64,000 bases of DNA, from the NCBI GenBank assembly GCA_963704025.1, contig CAVPGP010000001.1, positions 372,001-436,000 on the forward strand, in the 5' to 3' direction. The notes below the pieces were generated by a model that had not been told where the DNA came from, made no database searches, and saw nothing but the letters and a program-made list of their open reading frames with translations. The stretch comes from CAVPGP01 sp963704025 (GTDB lineage: Bacteria > Actinomycetota > Thermoleophilia > Gaiellales > Gaiellaceae). Below, piece after piece: positions 16,611-26,900 of the stretch. The position numbers and the translations under genes are program-made. Position 1 is the stretch's first letter. The number at the start of each line of letters is the position of its first letter.

Positions 16611-18389
16611 ATGCGGCCGCGCGGCTTCATTTTGCTCGCACTCGGCGCACTCGTCCTCGGCCTGGTCGCGGAGCGTGCCGCTTACCGATGGGACGATCTA
16701 CTGAGGTGGGTTCCCGACCTGCTCACGGGCTGGACGCTGGTCACATGCGGACTCGCGGCGTGGTGGCGCCGTCCCGAGAGCCGCGTGGGGATGCTGCTCG
16801 CCGCTGCCGGCTTCTCGTGGTTCGCCGGGAACTTCGCCGCGGTACACATCGCGGCGATTGCGTGGCTCGCGGCCCACGCGATCTACCTGTATCGCGGGCC
16901 GCTCGTGCACGCGCTCGTCGGCTACCCGACCGGGCGCGCCTCGGGGCCTGTCGACCGCGCCACCGTGGTCGGCGGATACGCCGCGGCGGCGGTCAGCGCC
17001 GTGTGGGCGAACGACGCCGCGACGATCATGCTCGCGACGTTGTTGCTGCTCGTGAGCGCTCGCAGCTACCTGCGGTCGGTGGGTCCGATGCGGAGGGCAC
17101 ATCGCCTCGCGTTATGGGCGACCGGTGGGCTGGTGCTCGTCCTCGCCGGGCAAGCCGCCGTCCGCCTCGCCGCCCCGTCCGCGCGGGCGGACGACCTGAC
17201 CCTCCTCGCGATCGAGGCTGCGCTTTGTGGGGTCGCCGTGACACTGCTCGCCGGGCTCCTCGCCGCAGGGTGGGAGCGCGCCGCGGTCACCGACCTCGTG
17301 GTGGAGCTCGGCCACGGCCGACCCGTGACGCTTCGCGACGAGCTCGCCCACGCTCTCGGGGACCCGACGCTCGAGGTTGGCTACCGGCTTCCAGGCCGCG
17401 ACGGCTTCGTCGATCCGGCCGGCGTACCGCTCACGCTTCCCGTGGACGACACGGGACGGGCGGTCACGGTCGTCGAGCGCGACGGCGAGCTGGTCGCAGC
17501 GCTCGTCCACGACCGCGCCGTCCTCGACGACCCGGGCCTCGTCGAGGCAGTCTTGGCGGCGACTCGGCTGTCGGCCTGGAACGCGCGCTTGCGGGCCGAG
17601 GTTCTCGATCAGGCGGCCGAGGTGCGGCGGTCGCGGCGGCGGATCCTCGCGGCCGCGGACGAGGAGCGCCGGCGGCTCGAGAGCCGCTTGCACGAGGGTG
17701 CCGAACGCCGGCTGATGGAGCTCGGCGACACGCTCCGGCGTGCGGGCGCGGTGGCTCACGGCGGGACGACCGCCGAGCGAATCGAACGCGCAAGGCACCG
17801 GCTCGAGCGCGCAGTCGAGGAGCTCCGCGAGCTGGCGCTCGGTCTCCATCCGCGCGTTCTCTCCGAACGGGGGCTCGCCGGTGCGCTTGCCACGCTTGCG
17901 GAGCGGGCCAACGTTCCCGTCGGCATGGCCGTCGCGGCGCCACGTCTTGCTCCCGAGCTGGAGGCGACCGTCTGGTTCGTCTGCTCGGAGACGCTCGCGA
18001 ACGTCGAGAAGTATGCGGAGGCGAACGGGGTCACTGTCTCGGTCGCGACCAAGAGCGGACGGCTTCGGGTGGAGGTCGTCGACGACGGCCGCGGTGGCGC
18101 GGACCCGGCGAGCGGCTCGGGGCTTCGTGGGCTCGCCGATCGCGTGGAGTCTGTCGGCGGGACGTTCACGCTCGAGAGCCCGGCCGGCCTCGGCACGCGG
18201 ATCGTCGTCGAGCTGCCGCTCGAGTCGCGCTCAGTCGATCTTCCGCCAGGGCCTGCCGCCCCAGAAGACGCGGTCGAAGATTCCGGTCAGGCCGGGGAAA
18301 CGGAGGTCGCGGCCGTCCAGCCGCCACGTGCCGCGGAGAAGGATCGTCGAGGTCGCGCTGGAGCAATCGGCGATGAACGTCACACGTGA
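16611..18389 (+). CDS. NarL-type membrane sensor histidine kinase
   Basis: A 592-residue sensor. About seven or eight hydrophobic segments fill residues 1-220, followed by a GAF-like linker region, a HisKA_3 dimerisation helix with the acceptor in ESRLHEGAERRL near 361-372 (LHDGAQQ is usual), and an HATPase domain with N-box ETLANVEKYAEA and DDGRGGA plus GSGLRGLADRV. The kinase fold ends near ELPLE (about residue 540). The remaining 50 residues are unlike the family and run antisense to the TRAP lipoprotein gene for 159 bp, so the natural stop may have been lost. It partners the receiver one base upstream. Confidence 0.82.
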   Translation: MRPRGFILLALGALVLGLVAERAAYRWDDLLRWVPDLLTGWTLVTCGLAAWWRRPESRVGMLLAAAGFSWFAGNFAAVHIAAIAWLAAHAIYLYRGPLVHALVGYPTGRASGPVDRATVVGGYAAAAVSAVWANDAATIMLATLLLLVSARSYLRSVGPMRRAHRLALWATGGLVLVLAGQAAVRLAAPSARADDLTLLAIEAALCGVAVTLLAGLLAAGWERAAVTDLVVELGHGRPVTLRDELAHALGDPTLEVGYRLPGRDGFVDPAGVPLTLPVDDTGRAVTVVERDGELVAALVHDRAVLDDPGLVEAVLAATRLSAWNARLRAEVLDQAAEVRRSRRRILAAADEERRRLESRLHEGAERRLMELGDTLRRAGAVAHGGTTAERIERARHRLERAVEELRELALGLHPRVLSERGLAGALATLAERANVPVGMAVAAPRLAPELEATVWFVCSETLANVEKYAEANGVTVSVATKSGRLRVEVVDDGRGGADPASGSGLRGLADRVESVGGTFTLESPAGLGTRIVVELPLESRSVDLPPGPAAPEDAVEDSGQAGETEVAAVQPPRAAEKDRRGRAGAIGDERHT

Positions 18390-19712
18390 GCCCGCATAGC
18401 TGATCGGCCCCGAGCAGTACGGGGTGACACCCGCAGGCAGCTTCACCGAGCTGCGCGTCACCCACCGCCAGCGGTAGCCGGTGATCGTCAGGGTCTGAAG
18501 GCCGTAGTTGTTGTGCGCGTCCGTCCGGCTGACCCCGGCATCGATCAGCTCCCGCTCGGTGAGGTTCTTCCGGTAGGTGCCGTCCGGAATGCGCGGCCCG
18601 GTGCGTGACTCAGGTGCCGGGACGGCCGCTGCGGAGGGCGGCTGGCAGAGGGTGACCGGAAGAACCGCCGGGACCTGCGCGTCCAGCTTGCGGATGCCGG
18701 CGATCAGATTCCGCGTCAGCGTGTCGCGCGCGAGTGCAGCGGCGACCGGAGCGGCCGCGCGGCGGAGCGAGGCGACCTCCGCGGGCGAGCTGGCGACGAT
18801 CGCCCCGCCGCCGCGGCAGAACTGCGCGGCCGCAGTCGCTTCGGACATGTTGGTGCGCACGGTGTAGCGGAGCGCTTCCCCCGCCGCCTTCCGCACCGCC
18901 GCCTGCTGCCCCGCGCCGAGCTTCGCGAACGCGGCGCTGTTGACGACGAGCGAGTGCACCTTCGGGTAGAAGACGACGTTCCCGGTCGCCGTGGACGGGC
19001 CGTCGCCGACCGGCAGCGTGTTGCCGAGCTCGAGGTACCACTCGGCCCCGTCGACCGCACCGTTCCTCACGCCGAGGTTGAACGCGTCGCCGTTCGGCGA
19101 GACGGGCTTGCCACCCAGCGCGCGCACGAGGCCGTAGCTCGTGGTCGAGACGGGCACGCGAATCCGCGAGCCGGCGAAGTCGTGGGGCGAGCGAAGCGCT
19201 CTCCCGAAGCCGAACGGATGCAGCAGCTGCGCGGGGAGGAGCGCGAGCCCGACCACGTCGTCCTTCTCGAGGCCGGCGAGCATCCGCGCTGCGAGCGGGC
19301 TCGCGACCACGCGGTTCTCCAGCGCCTGGCTGTCGATCAGGAACGGTGTCTGCAGCGCCTTCAGGCTCGTGACCCCCTCCATGTCCCAGGCGCGCGCCGC
19401 TACGAGGGCACCGTCAAGACGGCCGTCGCGCACCATCGCGGCGACCGGCTGCTCGGGGCCGCCCGCCGCCTCCCACACGATCTCGACCTCGACCTGGCCG
19501 TGGGAGAGCTTCGCGACCCGGGCGGCGAAGTACTCGAGCCCGCCGCTCTCGGGCCGGTCGGCCGCGTTCGGCGTCCCGACCCGGAGGACGATCGGGCCGC
19601 TCGAGCCGCCGGCCTTGTCGGCCTGCCCGCCGCTACAGCCGGCCATGGCCGCGCCGAGCGTTAGGAGGGCCGCAAGAGGGAGCGCCCCGACGAGCCGCCG
19701 TGCCGGCTTCAT
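18231..19712 (-). CDS. TRAP-type (DctP-like) substrate-binding lipoprotein with extra C-terminal domain
   Basis: A 493-residue lipoprotein: signal peptide and lipobox AMAGC near residue 28. Residues 38-350 match the TRAP transporter P-subunit fold, with FAARVAKLSHGQVEVEIVW, the helix-hinge segment FAGSRIRVPVSTTSYGLVRA containing the solute-carboxylate Arg, and VDGAEWYLELGNT. A further 130 residues resemble a lipocalin-like barrel (IPDGTYRKNLTERELIDAG ... TGYRWRW ... RGTWRLDGRDL). No DctQ or DctM membrane subunits lie nearby, so it may work with a distant permease or as a sensor input. I chose ATG 19712, giving a compact lipoprotein signal; an upstream start at 19754 is possible. Confidence 0.78.
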   Translation of the reverse strand: MKPARRLVGALPLAALLTLGAAMAGCSGGQADKAGGSSGPIVLRVGTPNAADRPESGGLEYFAARVAKLSHGQVEVEIVWEAAGGPEQPVAAMVRDGRLDGALVAARAWDMEGVTSLKALQTPFLIDSQALENRVVASPLAARMLAGLEKDDVVGLALLPAQLLHPFGFGRALRSPHDFAGSRIRVPVSTTSYGLVRALGGKPVSPNGDAFNLGVRNGAVDGAEWYLELGNTLPVGDGPSTATGNVVFYPKVHSLVVNSAAFAKLGAGQQAAVRKAAGEALRYTVRTNMSEATAAAQFCRGGGAIVASSPAEVASLRRAAAPVAAALARDTLTRNLIAGIRKLDAQVPAVLPVTLCQPPSAAAVPAPESRTGPRIPDGTYRKNLTERELIDAGVSRTDAHNNYGLQTLTITGYRWRWVTRSSVKLPAGVTPYCSGPISYAGSRVTFIADCSSATSTILLRGTWRLDGRDLRFPGLTGIFDRVFWGGRPWRKID

Positions 19713-19776
19713 CCGCCCATTGTCTCGCGGCAGACGCAACCGCGATAGAGGCACGACCTTCCGGACGGCCGACGCC

Positions 19777-20451
19777 TCATGCCGGGAACCTGAGTGAGTG
19801 GAGAAGCGTTCCTGCCGAGGCGAGGAACGCGGTGAATTGATCCGCGGGAAGAGCCAGGTTCTCGAGCAGGAGCACGACGGTCTTGCCTCGCACGCCGAGG
19901 ACGATGATCCGAAAGACCTCGCCTTGGTCGAACCGGTACGCGTCTGGATAGAAGGCCGCGGCGCCCGGCCGGAGCGTCGTGAACGGCACGAAGATGTGGT
20001 GCTTCCCCACGACCTCGCCGTCGAATTGGCTCCCGGCGAAGCCGGCGAGCCGCACCGGCTTCGTCGCTTGGAAGGTTGCGGTCTCGGCGCCGGCGCGGAG
20101 CTGCGCGACAGTGGCTCGAACGGATCTCGTCGGGTTGAAGGAGGTGATCATCGAGATCATGCCGAGCGGCTGCGCCGGCGGCGACTGGACCAGCTCGAGC
20201 CAGCCGTAGTGGTAATTCTTGACAGGGAAGTCCATGCGCCCCTGACCGCCGAACCACGTGCCGTTCGGGGTCGTGACGCGCAACGCGAGGGGGAACTGAC
20301 TCGCGCTGAACTCCGCGCCGGCCTTCAGCGGCCGGGCGGTGACGTCGTTGCTCGCAAGCTTGGGCAGATCCAACACGTTGCTGGCCGCGCCTGCGCTCGA
20401 GGCGGCGCAGGCGATGACAGCGAGACAGAGGAGGTTCGTCAACGGGCGCAT
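19777..20451 (-). CDS. Secreted protein of unknown function
   Basis: A 224-residue exported protein. Residues 1-22 form a signal peptide (MRPLTNLLCLAVIACAASSA). The rest is beta-rich with one late hydrophobic strand (VFRIIVLGVRGKTVVLLLEN near 180-199) and no catalytic motif I recognise. AAGGAG stands 7 bp before ATG 20451, which settles the start although the frame is open to 20622. It is divergent from the sensor kinase at 20632, with a perfect 12-bp inverted repeat between them. Confidence 0.6.
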   Translation of the reverse strand: MRPLTNLLCLAVIACAASSAGAASNVLDLPKLASNDVTARPLKAGAEFSASQFPLALRVTTPNGTWFGGQGRMDFPVKNYHYGWLELVQSPPAQPLGMISMITSFNPTRSVRATVAQLRAGAETATFQATKPVRLAGFAGSQFDGEVVGKHHIFVPFTTLRPGAAAFYPDAYRFDQGEVFRIIVLGVRGKTVVLLLENLALPADQFTAFLASAGTLLHSLRFPA

Positions 20452-20521
20452 CTCTCGCTCCTTCGGGTCGTGATCAGTCGCGTACGACGGTACGGAGCTG
20501 CGTCGGCGGGCGCATCGCGGC

Positions 20522-20556
20522 TGGCCACACCTTTCGCGGGCGCGAAGGTGTGGCCA
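20522..20556. repeat. Perfect 12-bp inverted repeat in a divergent intergenic region
   Basis: TGGCCACACCTT (20522-20533) and AAGGTGTGGCCA (20545-20556) are perfect inverted copies around an 11-base centre that itself contains CGCG on both sides. It lies between two divergently transcribed genes (starts 20451 and 20632), where terminators are not expected. An operator for a dimeric regulator or a REP-type palindrome are the two readings. Confidence 0.6.
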
Positions 20557-20631
20557 CCCACAGCGCCACGGCGATCGGTCGATCCCCCGCCTCCATGCGC
20601 AGAATCGTGCGCAGTGCCACAATCCGGGTCA

Positions 20632-22399
20632 GTGACGCAGTCGGCGATCTTCCGCCAGACCCTCGCGGCAGGCGTTGGGCTTGGAGTGCTCGCCTACGGC
20701 CTCGGCGCGCTCGCGCTCGCACGCGGTCCGGGTGAGGGGACGACCTACGCCGGATCGTGGCGCGTTGCCGCCGTCCTCGCCGCCACGGCCGGTCTCGGAC
20801 TTGCTGCGGCCGGCGTCGTCACGCGGATCGAGCGGCCGTCCTCGCAGGCCGGTCTGCTCGCCGTCCTCGCCGCCGTCGCGTGGTTCGCGCCCTTCTTAGT
20901 CGGCTGGGAGACGGGGCCGCCGCTCGTCCGCTCCCTCGGCATGCCGGCCGCCGGGTTCGCGCTGCCGCTGCTCGTCCACCTCGTGCTCGTCTTTCCGGGC
21001 AGCCGGCTCCGCTCGGCTCCCGAGAGGGCGCTCGTGGTCGCGGCGTACGCGGAGGCGGCCGTCTCGGCTCTCGGCGCGCGCGCTGTTCCGCGACCCCTTC
21101 TACGACCCGAAGTGCTGGGATAACTGCACGGACAACGTCTTCGTCGTCCATGCCTGGCCCGGCCTCGCGAACGCGATTCGGCCGCTGGATCTCTGGTTCG
21201 CTGCGTCCGTCGCGGGATGCCTCGCGGCCGTGTGCATCTGGCGGCTCGTAACCGCGACGCCCCCAACTCGACGCGCCCTCGGGCCGGTGCTCGCCGCCGG
21301 CGTCCTCCTCGGGGCGACGACTATTGCTCACGCAGTCGCCCTCGTGCGCACCTCGTTGGAGGACCCCGGCGACCTCGTGTTCCGCTGGGTCTTCGTCGCG
21401 GACTGCGTCGCCCTCATCGTGCTCGCGCTCGGGCTGACCTGGTCGGTCTTCCGCACACGCAGGCAACAGCGCGCCGTGTCGCGGATCGTCGCCGCCCTCG
21501 GCGACGGACCGCAGCCCGAGTCGCTGGAGGCCGCGCTCGCACGGGCGGTCGGGGACCCTGATCTCCGGATCGCATACTGGCTACCCGCCTCGCGAAGATA
21601 TGCGGACGTGCTCGGGGCACCGGTCGACGAGCCCGTCGCCGAGCCGCCGCGTCGCGTCACCCCCCTGCTCAGGAACGGCGCGCAGGTCGCCGTCGTCGTG
21701 CATAGCGGCGAGGCGGCGGAGCTGGAGAGCGCGCTCGGCGCGGCCGTCCGGCTCGCGCTCGAGAACGAGCGGCTCCAGGCCGAAGTGCTCGCGCAGCTCG
21801 TCGACCTCCGCACGTCGCGTGCGCGGATCGTCGAGACGGGCGACGCGGAGCGACGCCGGCTCGAGCGCAACCTCCACGACGGCGCGCAGCAGTTCCTCGT
21901 CGCGCTCTCGTACGACATCCGGCTCGCCCAAAGGGCCGCAGAGACTGAGAAGAGCACGGCCGCGGCCTCGTTGCTCGACGAAGCTTCGGCCACCGGCCAC
22001 GCAGCCGTGGAGGAACTCCGCGAGCTCGCGCGCGGCATCCACCCCGCGATCCTCACCGAGGCCGGGCTCCTGCCGGCGCTCGAGACGCTTGCCGACATGG
22101 CCAGCCTGGCCGTCGAGCTCCAGGAGCTCGGGGGCGAGCGCTATGCGCTGAGCGTCGAGACGGCCGCGTACGTCGCCGTCGCCGAGGCGCTCGACGACGC
22201 CGTGCGCAGGGGCGCGGCCCATGCCGACGTACACGTGAGCCGGGTCGACGGCCTGTTGCTCGTAAGGGTCGCGGACGACGGCGCCGTCCGAGCGGCGGGG
22301 ATGACCCGGCTGTCCGATCGAATCGGCGCGCTGGGAGGGCGTCTCGAGCTCGACGCGACGACCCTGGTAGCCGAGATGCCCCTCACGGGCGTTTCCTGA
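20632..22399 (+). CDS. NarL-type sensor histidine kinase with degenerate ATPase (one frameshift)
   Basis: Reconstructed length is 588 residues. Six or more membrane segments are followed by HisKA_3 with LHDGAQQFLVALSYDIRLA and a C-terminal HATPase-like region. An extra base in the CGCGCGCG run near 21075-21085 splits the gene; beyond it the frame continues with LFRDPFYDPKCWDNCTDNVF. In the ATPase part the N-box reads AEALDDAVRRGAA, with Asp for the usual Asn, and the G1 box is ADDGAVRAAG rather than DDGxGG. ATP binding may therefore be weak or lost. The response regulator starts 10 bp downstream. Confidence 0.78.
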
Positions 22400-22409
22400 G
22401 GGCGGCCCG

Positions 22410-23060
22410 ATGCGCGTCGTCGTCGCCGAGGACGTCATGCTCACGCGCGAGGGCATCGTGCGGCTCTCGACCGATGCCGGAGTCGAGGTCGTGGCCGAGG
22501 CGGAGAACGCCGACGCGCTCCTCCGCGAGGTCCGGCTCTCGCAGCCTGACGTGGTCGTCGTCGACATCCGGATGCCCCCGACCCACACCGACGAGGGCCT
22601 CGTCGCCGCGCAGACGATCCGCGCCGAGTATCCGGAGGTCGGCGTGCTCGTGCTCTCGCAGTACGTCGAGCCGAGCTACGCGATGAGGCTGATTGAGGAG
22701 CATCCCGAACGGGTTGGTTACCTCCTCAAGGACCGCGTGTTCGACGTAGCCGTCCTGGTCGACGCGCTTCGCCGGCTCCACGACGGCGAGACCGTGATCG
22801 ACCCGACGATCGTCGCCCAGCTGGTCGGCCGCCGCCGTCGCGCCGACCCGCTCGAGCAGCTGACCGCACGCGAGCGCGAAGTGCTCGGCCTCGTCGCCGA
22901 AGGGCTGTCCAACCGCGCGATCTCCGAGCGCCTCGTCGTCACCGAGCGCACGGTCGAGGCGCACGTCAAGCAGATTTTCCTGAAGCTCCGGCTCGACGTC
23001 ACCCCGGACACCCACCGCCGGGTGCTCGCGGTGCTCGCGCTCCTGCGCGCGGCGCACTGA
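22410..23060 (+). CDS. NarL/FixJ-family response regulator
   Basis: A 216-residue regulator. The receiver has AEDVMLTREG near 6, the phospho-acceptor Asp in VVVVDIRMPP near 50, VLVLSQYVEP and YLLKDRV. A LuxR-type helix-turn-helix occupies residues 150-205 (LTAREREVLGLVAEGLSNRA, RTVEAHVKQIFLKL). It is the likely partner of the kinase 10 bp upstream. The extended HTDEGL loop after the phosphorylation site is common in this sensor/regulator subgroup. Target genes are unknown. Confidence 0.9.
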   Translation: MRVVVAEDVMLTREGIVRLSTDAGVEVVAEAENADALLREVRLSQPDVVVVDIRMPPTHTDEGLVAAQTIRAEYPEVGVLVLSQYVEPSYAMRLIEEHPERVGYLLKDRVFDVAVLVDALRRLHDGETVIDPTIVAQLVGRRRRADPLEQLTAREREVLGLVAEGLSNRAISERLVVTERTVEAHVKQIFLKLRLDVTPDTHRRVLAVLALLRAAH

Positions 23061-23149
23061 CCGCACGGGCTACCTCGCGGCCGCCATTCGCTTCTCGATG
23101 CAGCCTCGTTCCGAGAAGCTCCGAGGCAGGCCTGCGCGGGCGCGAGACT

Positions 23150-23929
23150 CTACATACCCATCGCGTGGTACCCGGAGTCGACGTAGAGCGTCGTCCCCGT
23201 CACGTTCCGCGCCTCGTCTGAGAGCAGGTACGCCGCAGCCGCGCCGACGTCGTCCGCGTCGATGTGCCGGTGGAGCGGCGCTCGCTCCTCGACGATCGAC
23301 TCCATGGTCGGGAACCCGGCGATCGATCGCGCCGCCAGGGTCCGCACCGGCCCGGCCGAGATGGCGTTGACGCGGATGTTCTTGTCGCCGAGATCCCACG
23401 CGAGGTACTTCACGGACGAGTCGAGCGCCGACTTCGCGACGCCCATCACGTTGTAGTGCGGCACGGCTCGCTCGCCGCCGAGGTACGTCATGGTCACGAT
23501 CGAGCCGCCGCCGGCGGCCTCCATCAGCGGCTCGGCCGCCCGCGAGATCGCGACCAGCGAGTAGGCGCTGACGTCGAGGGCCAGCCAGAAGCGGTCCCGC
23601 GGCGTGTCCGTGAAGCGGCCCTCGAGATCCTCGGCTGCGGCGTACGCGAGCGAGTGGACGAGCACGTCGAGCTTCCCGTCGAACGCGTCGCCGACCGCGG
23701 AGAAGACGCTGGCGATGTCGTCGTCCGAGCGGACGTCGCACTCGGTCACAAGCGAGCTCGAGACGGAGTCGGCCAGCTCCCGGACCGACTTCTCGATCCG
23801 CTCGCCCTGGTAGGTGAACGCGAGCTGCGCCCCGCCGTCGGCGAGGCGGCGCGCAATCGCCCACGCGATCGAGCGCTTGTTCGCCACGCCCATGATCAGG
23901 GCTCGTTTTCCGTCGAACGCTCCGGCCAC
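23150..23929 (-). CDS. fabI: Enoyl-[acyl-carrier-protein] reductase (NADH)
   Basis: A 259-residue FabI. It reduces trans-2-enoyl-ACP in the last step of each fatty-acid elongation cycle and is the target of triclosan- and isoniazid-type inhibitors. Markers are the divergent SDR nucleotide motif GVANKRSIAWAIA near 14-26, LVHSLAYA near 90-97, the catalytic pair Y149 and Y159-x6-K166 (TMTYLGG, YNVMGVAK), and a C-terminal VTGTTLYVDSGYHAMGM typical of FabI. It starts at GTG 23929. It stands apart from other fatty-acid genes and is divergent from the subtilase. Confidence 0.93.
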   Translation of the reverse strand: MAGAFDGKRALIMGVANKRSIAWAIARRLADGGAQLAFTYQGERIEKSVRELADSVSSSLVTECDVRSDDDIASVFSAVGDAFDGKLDVLVHSLAYAAAEDLEGRFTDTPRDRFWLALDVSAYSLVAISRAAEPLMEAAGGGSIVTMTYLGGERAVPHYNVMGVAKSALDSSVKYLAWDLGDKNIRVNAISAGPVRTLAARSIAGFPTMESIVEERAPLHRHIDADDVGAAAAYLLSDEARNVTGTTLYVDSGYHAMGM

Positions 23930-23966
23930 GGCCGCGCGAGTCTATCCCCGCGTCCGCTAGGCTGCT

Positions 23967-26900
23967 GTGTCCTTGCGCCGCCTCATCGTCCTCGGTGTTC
24001 TCGCAGCGGCGCTGGTCTCGGCAGCCTCGGCCGCCGCTGGTTTCCAGCCCGTTCGCCGGACCTTCGGCGAGGTGACCCTGCCCCGGGTGCGCGCCGGAAC
24101 CGTCCAGATTCCGACCGCACACGAACGGGGCCGGATCCGCGTGATCGTGACGCTGCCGCAGGCGCCGCTCGCGGAGCACGCGCCGGGGCGGGCGCTCTTC
24201 TCCGCCGCCTCCCGCAGCCGGCTCGACGTGGCTCGAGCGCCTCGCGCGCGTATCTGGCCCGGCTCGCTGCGGCGCAGCGCCGGGCCGTCGCGCAGCTTCG
24301 ACGCGCGATCCCGGAGGCACGGGTCGACCACCGCTACTCGGTCGTGCTCGACGGGCTCTCGGTCTCGCTGCCCGTGACCCGGCTCCCACAGCTTGTCCGG
24401 CTCGGCTTCGTGCGCAAGGTCTATCCGAGCCTCCGCTACGCGGCGACCCTCAACCAGAGCCCGTCGATCATCGGCGCGACCGAGTTCGAGAACACGACCG
24501 GGATGCGCGGCGACGGCGTCAAGATCGCGGTCGTCGACACGGGCGTCGACTGGAAGAACCCGTTCCTCGACCCGACCGGGTACGCGTACCCGCCCGGCTA
24601 TCCCAAGGGCGACACCGGGGGGACGACGCCGAAGGTGATCGTCGCGCGGACGTTCCCCGGTCCCGGCTCGGGCAAGGCCGGCCGGAAGGTGCTCGACCCG
24701 GCCGAGTTCCACGGCACGCACGTCGCCGGCATCGCCGCGGGCGACTCCGGGACGAGCGCGCCCGCCGGCCGCGACCACCCCGCGGTCGTCGGGCTCTCCG
24801 GCGTCGCGCCGCGGGCCTATGTCGGCAGCTACCGGGTCTTCACCGTGCCGACCCCGATCGGCCACGTCGCGAACACGCCGGAGATCGTGGCGGCGTTCGA
24901 GGCCGCGGTTCGCGACGGGATGGACGTGATCAACTTCTCCGGCGGCGGCCCGCAGACCGAGCCCGCGAGCGACGCGCTGGTCGAGACGGTGCGCCACGTG
25001 GCCGAGGCGGGCGTCGTGCCGGTGATCGCGGCCGGGAACGACCGCGACGATTACGGGCTGGGCTCTGCCGGCTCGCCGGGGACGGCGCCGGATGCGATCT
25101 CCGTCGCCGCAGTCTCGAACACGCACGTCTTCGCCCAGGCCCTCTCGGTCACGGGCGGCGGGGCGGCGCTGCAGCGCATCCCCTTCGCCGGCGCCGCGGG
25201 CAGCGACGCCCCGGCTGCGTGGTCGACCGTCGACCAGGCGCTGGTCGATCCCTCCTCGATCGTCGGCACCGACGGCAGGCCCGTCGATCGACTGCTCTGC
25301 GGCGCCGCGTCGAATCCGAACGGACGCGCGAGCACGCTGCCTGCCCGCGCGCTCGCCGGGATGGTCGTGCTCGCGTCACGTGGCACCTGCACGTTCGCCG
25401 CGAAGGCCGCACGGGCCCAGGCGGCCGGTGCGATCGGGCTGCTCCTGGTCGACAATCGCAGCGGCGAGCCGAACCCGATCCCGCTCCGGCTCTCGATCCC
25501 GTCCGGCATGATCAGCGACCTGGACGGACAGCGGCTCCGGGCGGCCATGTCCGCGTCCGGCGGCCGCCTGCATTTCCACGTCTCGGGCGGCATCCAGGAG
25601 ATCACCGACGGTCGCGGCGGCGTCGTCACGAGCTTCTCGTCGGGCGGCCCGACCGCGTTCGGCCACGACCTCAAGCCCGACGTCTCCGCACCGGGCGGGC
25701 AGATCCTCTCCTCCACGCCGCCGAAGGCGACGGGCTCGACCTTTACCGTCCTCGACGGGACGAGCATGGCGACTCCGCACGTCGCAGGCGCCGCAGCCCT
25801 CCTCCTCCAGGACCATCCGGACTGGACACCGCGCCAGGTGAAGTCGGCGCTGGTGTCGACCGCCGGCCCGGCCTGGGCGGACACGGCCCGCACCGTCGAG
25901 GCGCCGGTGCTGCTCCAGGGCGGCGGGCTCGTCAACGTCCAGCGCGCCGCCGATGCGCAGCTCTTCACGGACCCGCGCCTCGCTCTCCTTCGATGACCTG
26001 AACGTGAACCGCGGCGCCCGGTCGCGAGCGCTCCTGCTCGCGGTCTCGGACGCCGGCGGCGGGGCCGGCACGTGGCAGGTCGAGCTCCGGCCCCAGGCTG
26101 CGACCCAGGGCGCATCGCTGGACTTCCCCGGGACGATCACCTTCGGCGCAGGCGGTGACGTCTTCCTGCCGGTGGTGGCCCGGGCGACTGCGGACGCGAA
26201 GGCAGGCGACGACTACGGATTCCTCGTCCTCACGCACGGCTCGGTCGAACGGCGCGTGCCGTACTACTTCGCGGTCACGCGGCCCCAACTCGAGCTCGGC
26301 CCGGCCCCGTTGAAGCTGAAGAAGCTCCAGTCCGGCGACACGCGAGCCGGCATCTCCCGGGCCGGCGTCTACCGCTTCCCCTCGTTCCCGTTCGGCCCGC
26401 CGCCGAGCTACACGGGCGCGGGGATGGACGAGAACGGAGCCGAGAAGGTGTACGTCACGCACGTCAACGAGCCGGTCGCCAACGTGGGCGTCTCGGTCCT
26501 CGCGGAGACGCCCGGCTCCGTCGTCGACCCGTGGCTCCTCGGCTCGCTCGACGAGAACGACGTCCAGGGCTACGCCGGCACGCCCATGAACGTGAACGAC
26601 CTCACCTTCGACGCCCGGTTCGACATCGGCGCCGCAGCCGCGATCTTCCCCCGCCAGCAGTCGCTCTACGTCGCGGTCGACTCGGGCCGCGACCCGTTTA
26701 CGGGCAAATCGCTCGGCGGCCGGTACCTGCTGAACTCCTGGGTGAACGACATGACGCCTCCGTTCGTCCAGCTGGTCACGCAGCGCGTGGCCGCGGGCCG
26801 GCCGCTCCTGATCGGGCGGGTGCTCGACCTCGGCGCAGGCGTGGATCCGCTCTCGCTCGTGCTCGCCTACAGGCGCGTGCTCGTCGGCGCATCGGCATTC

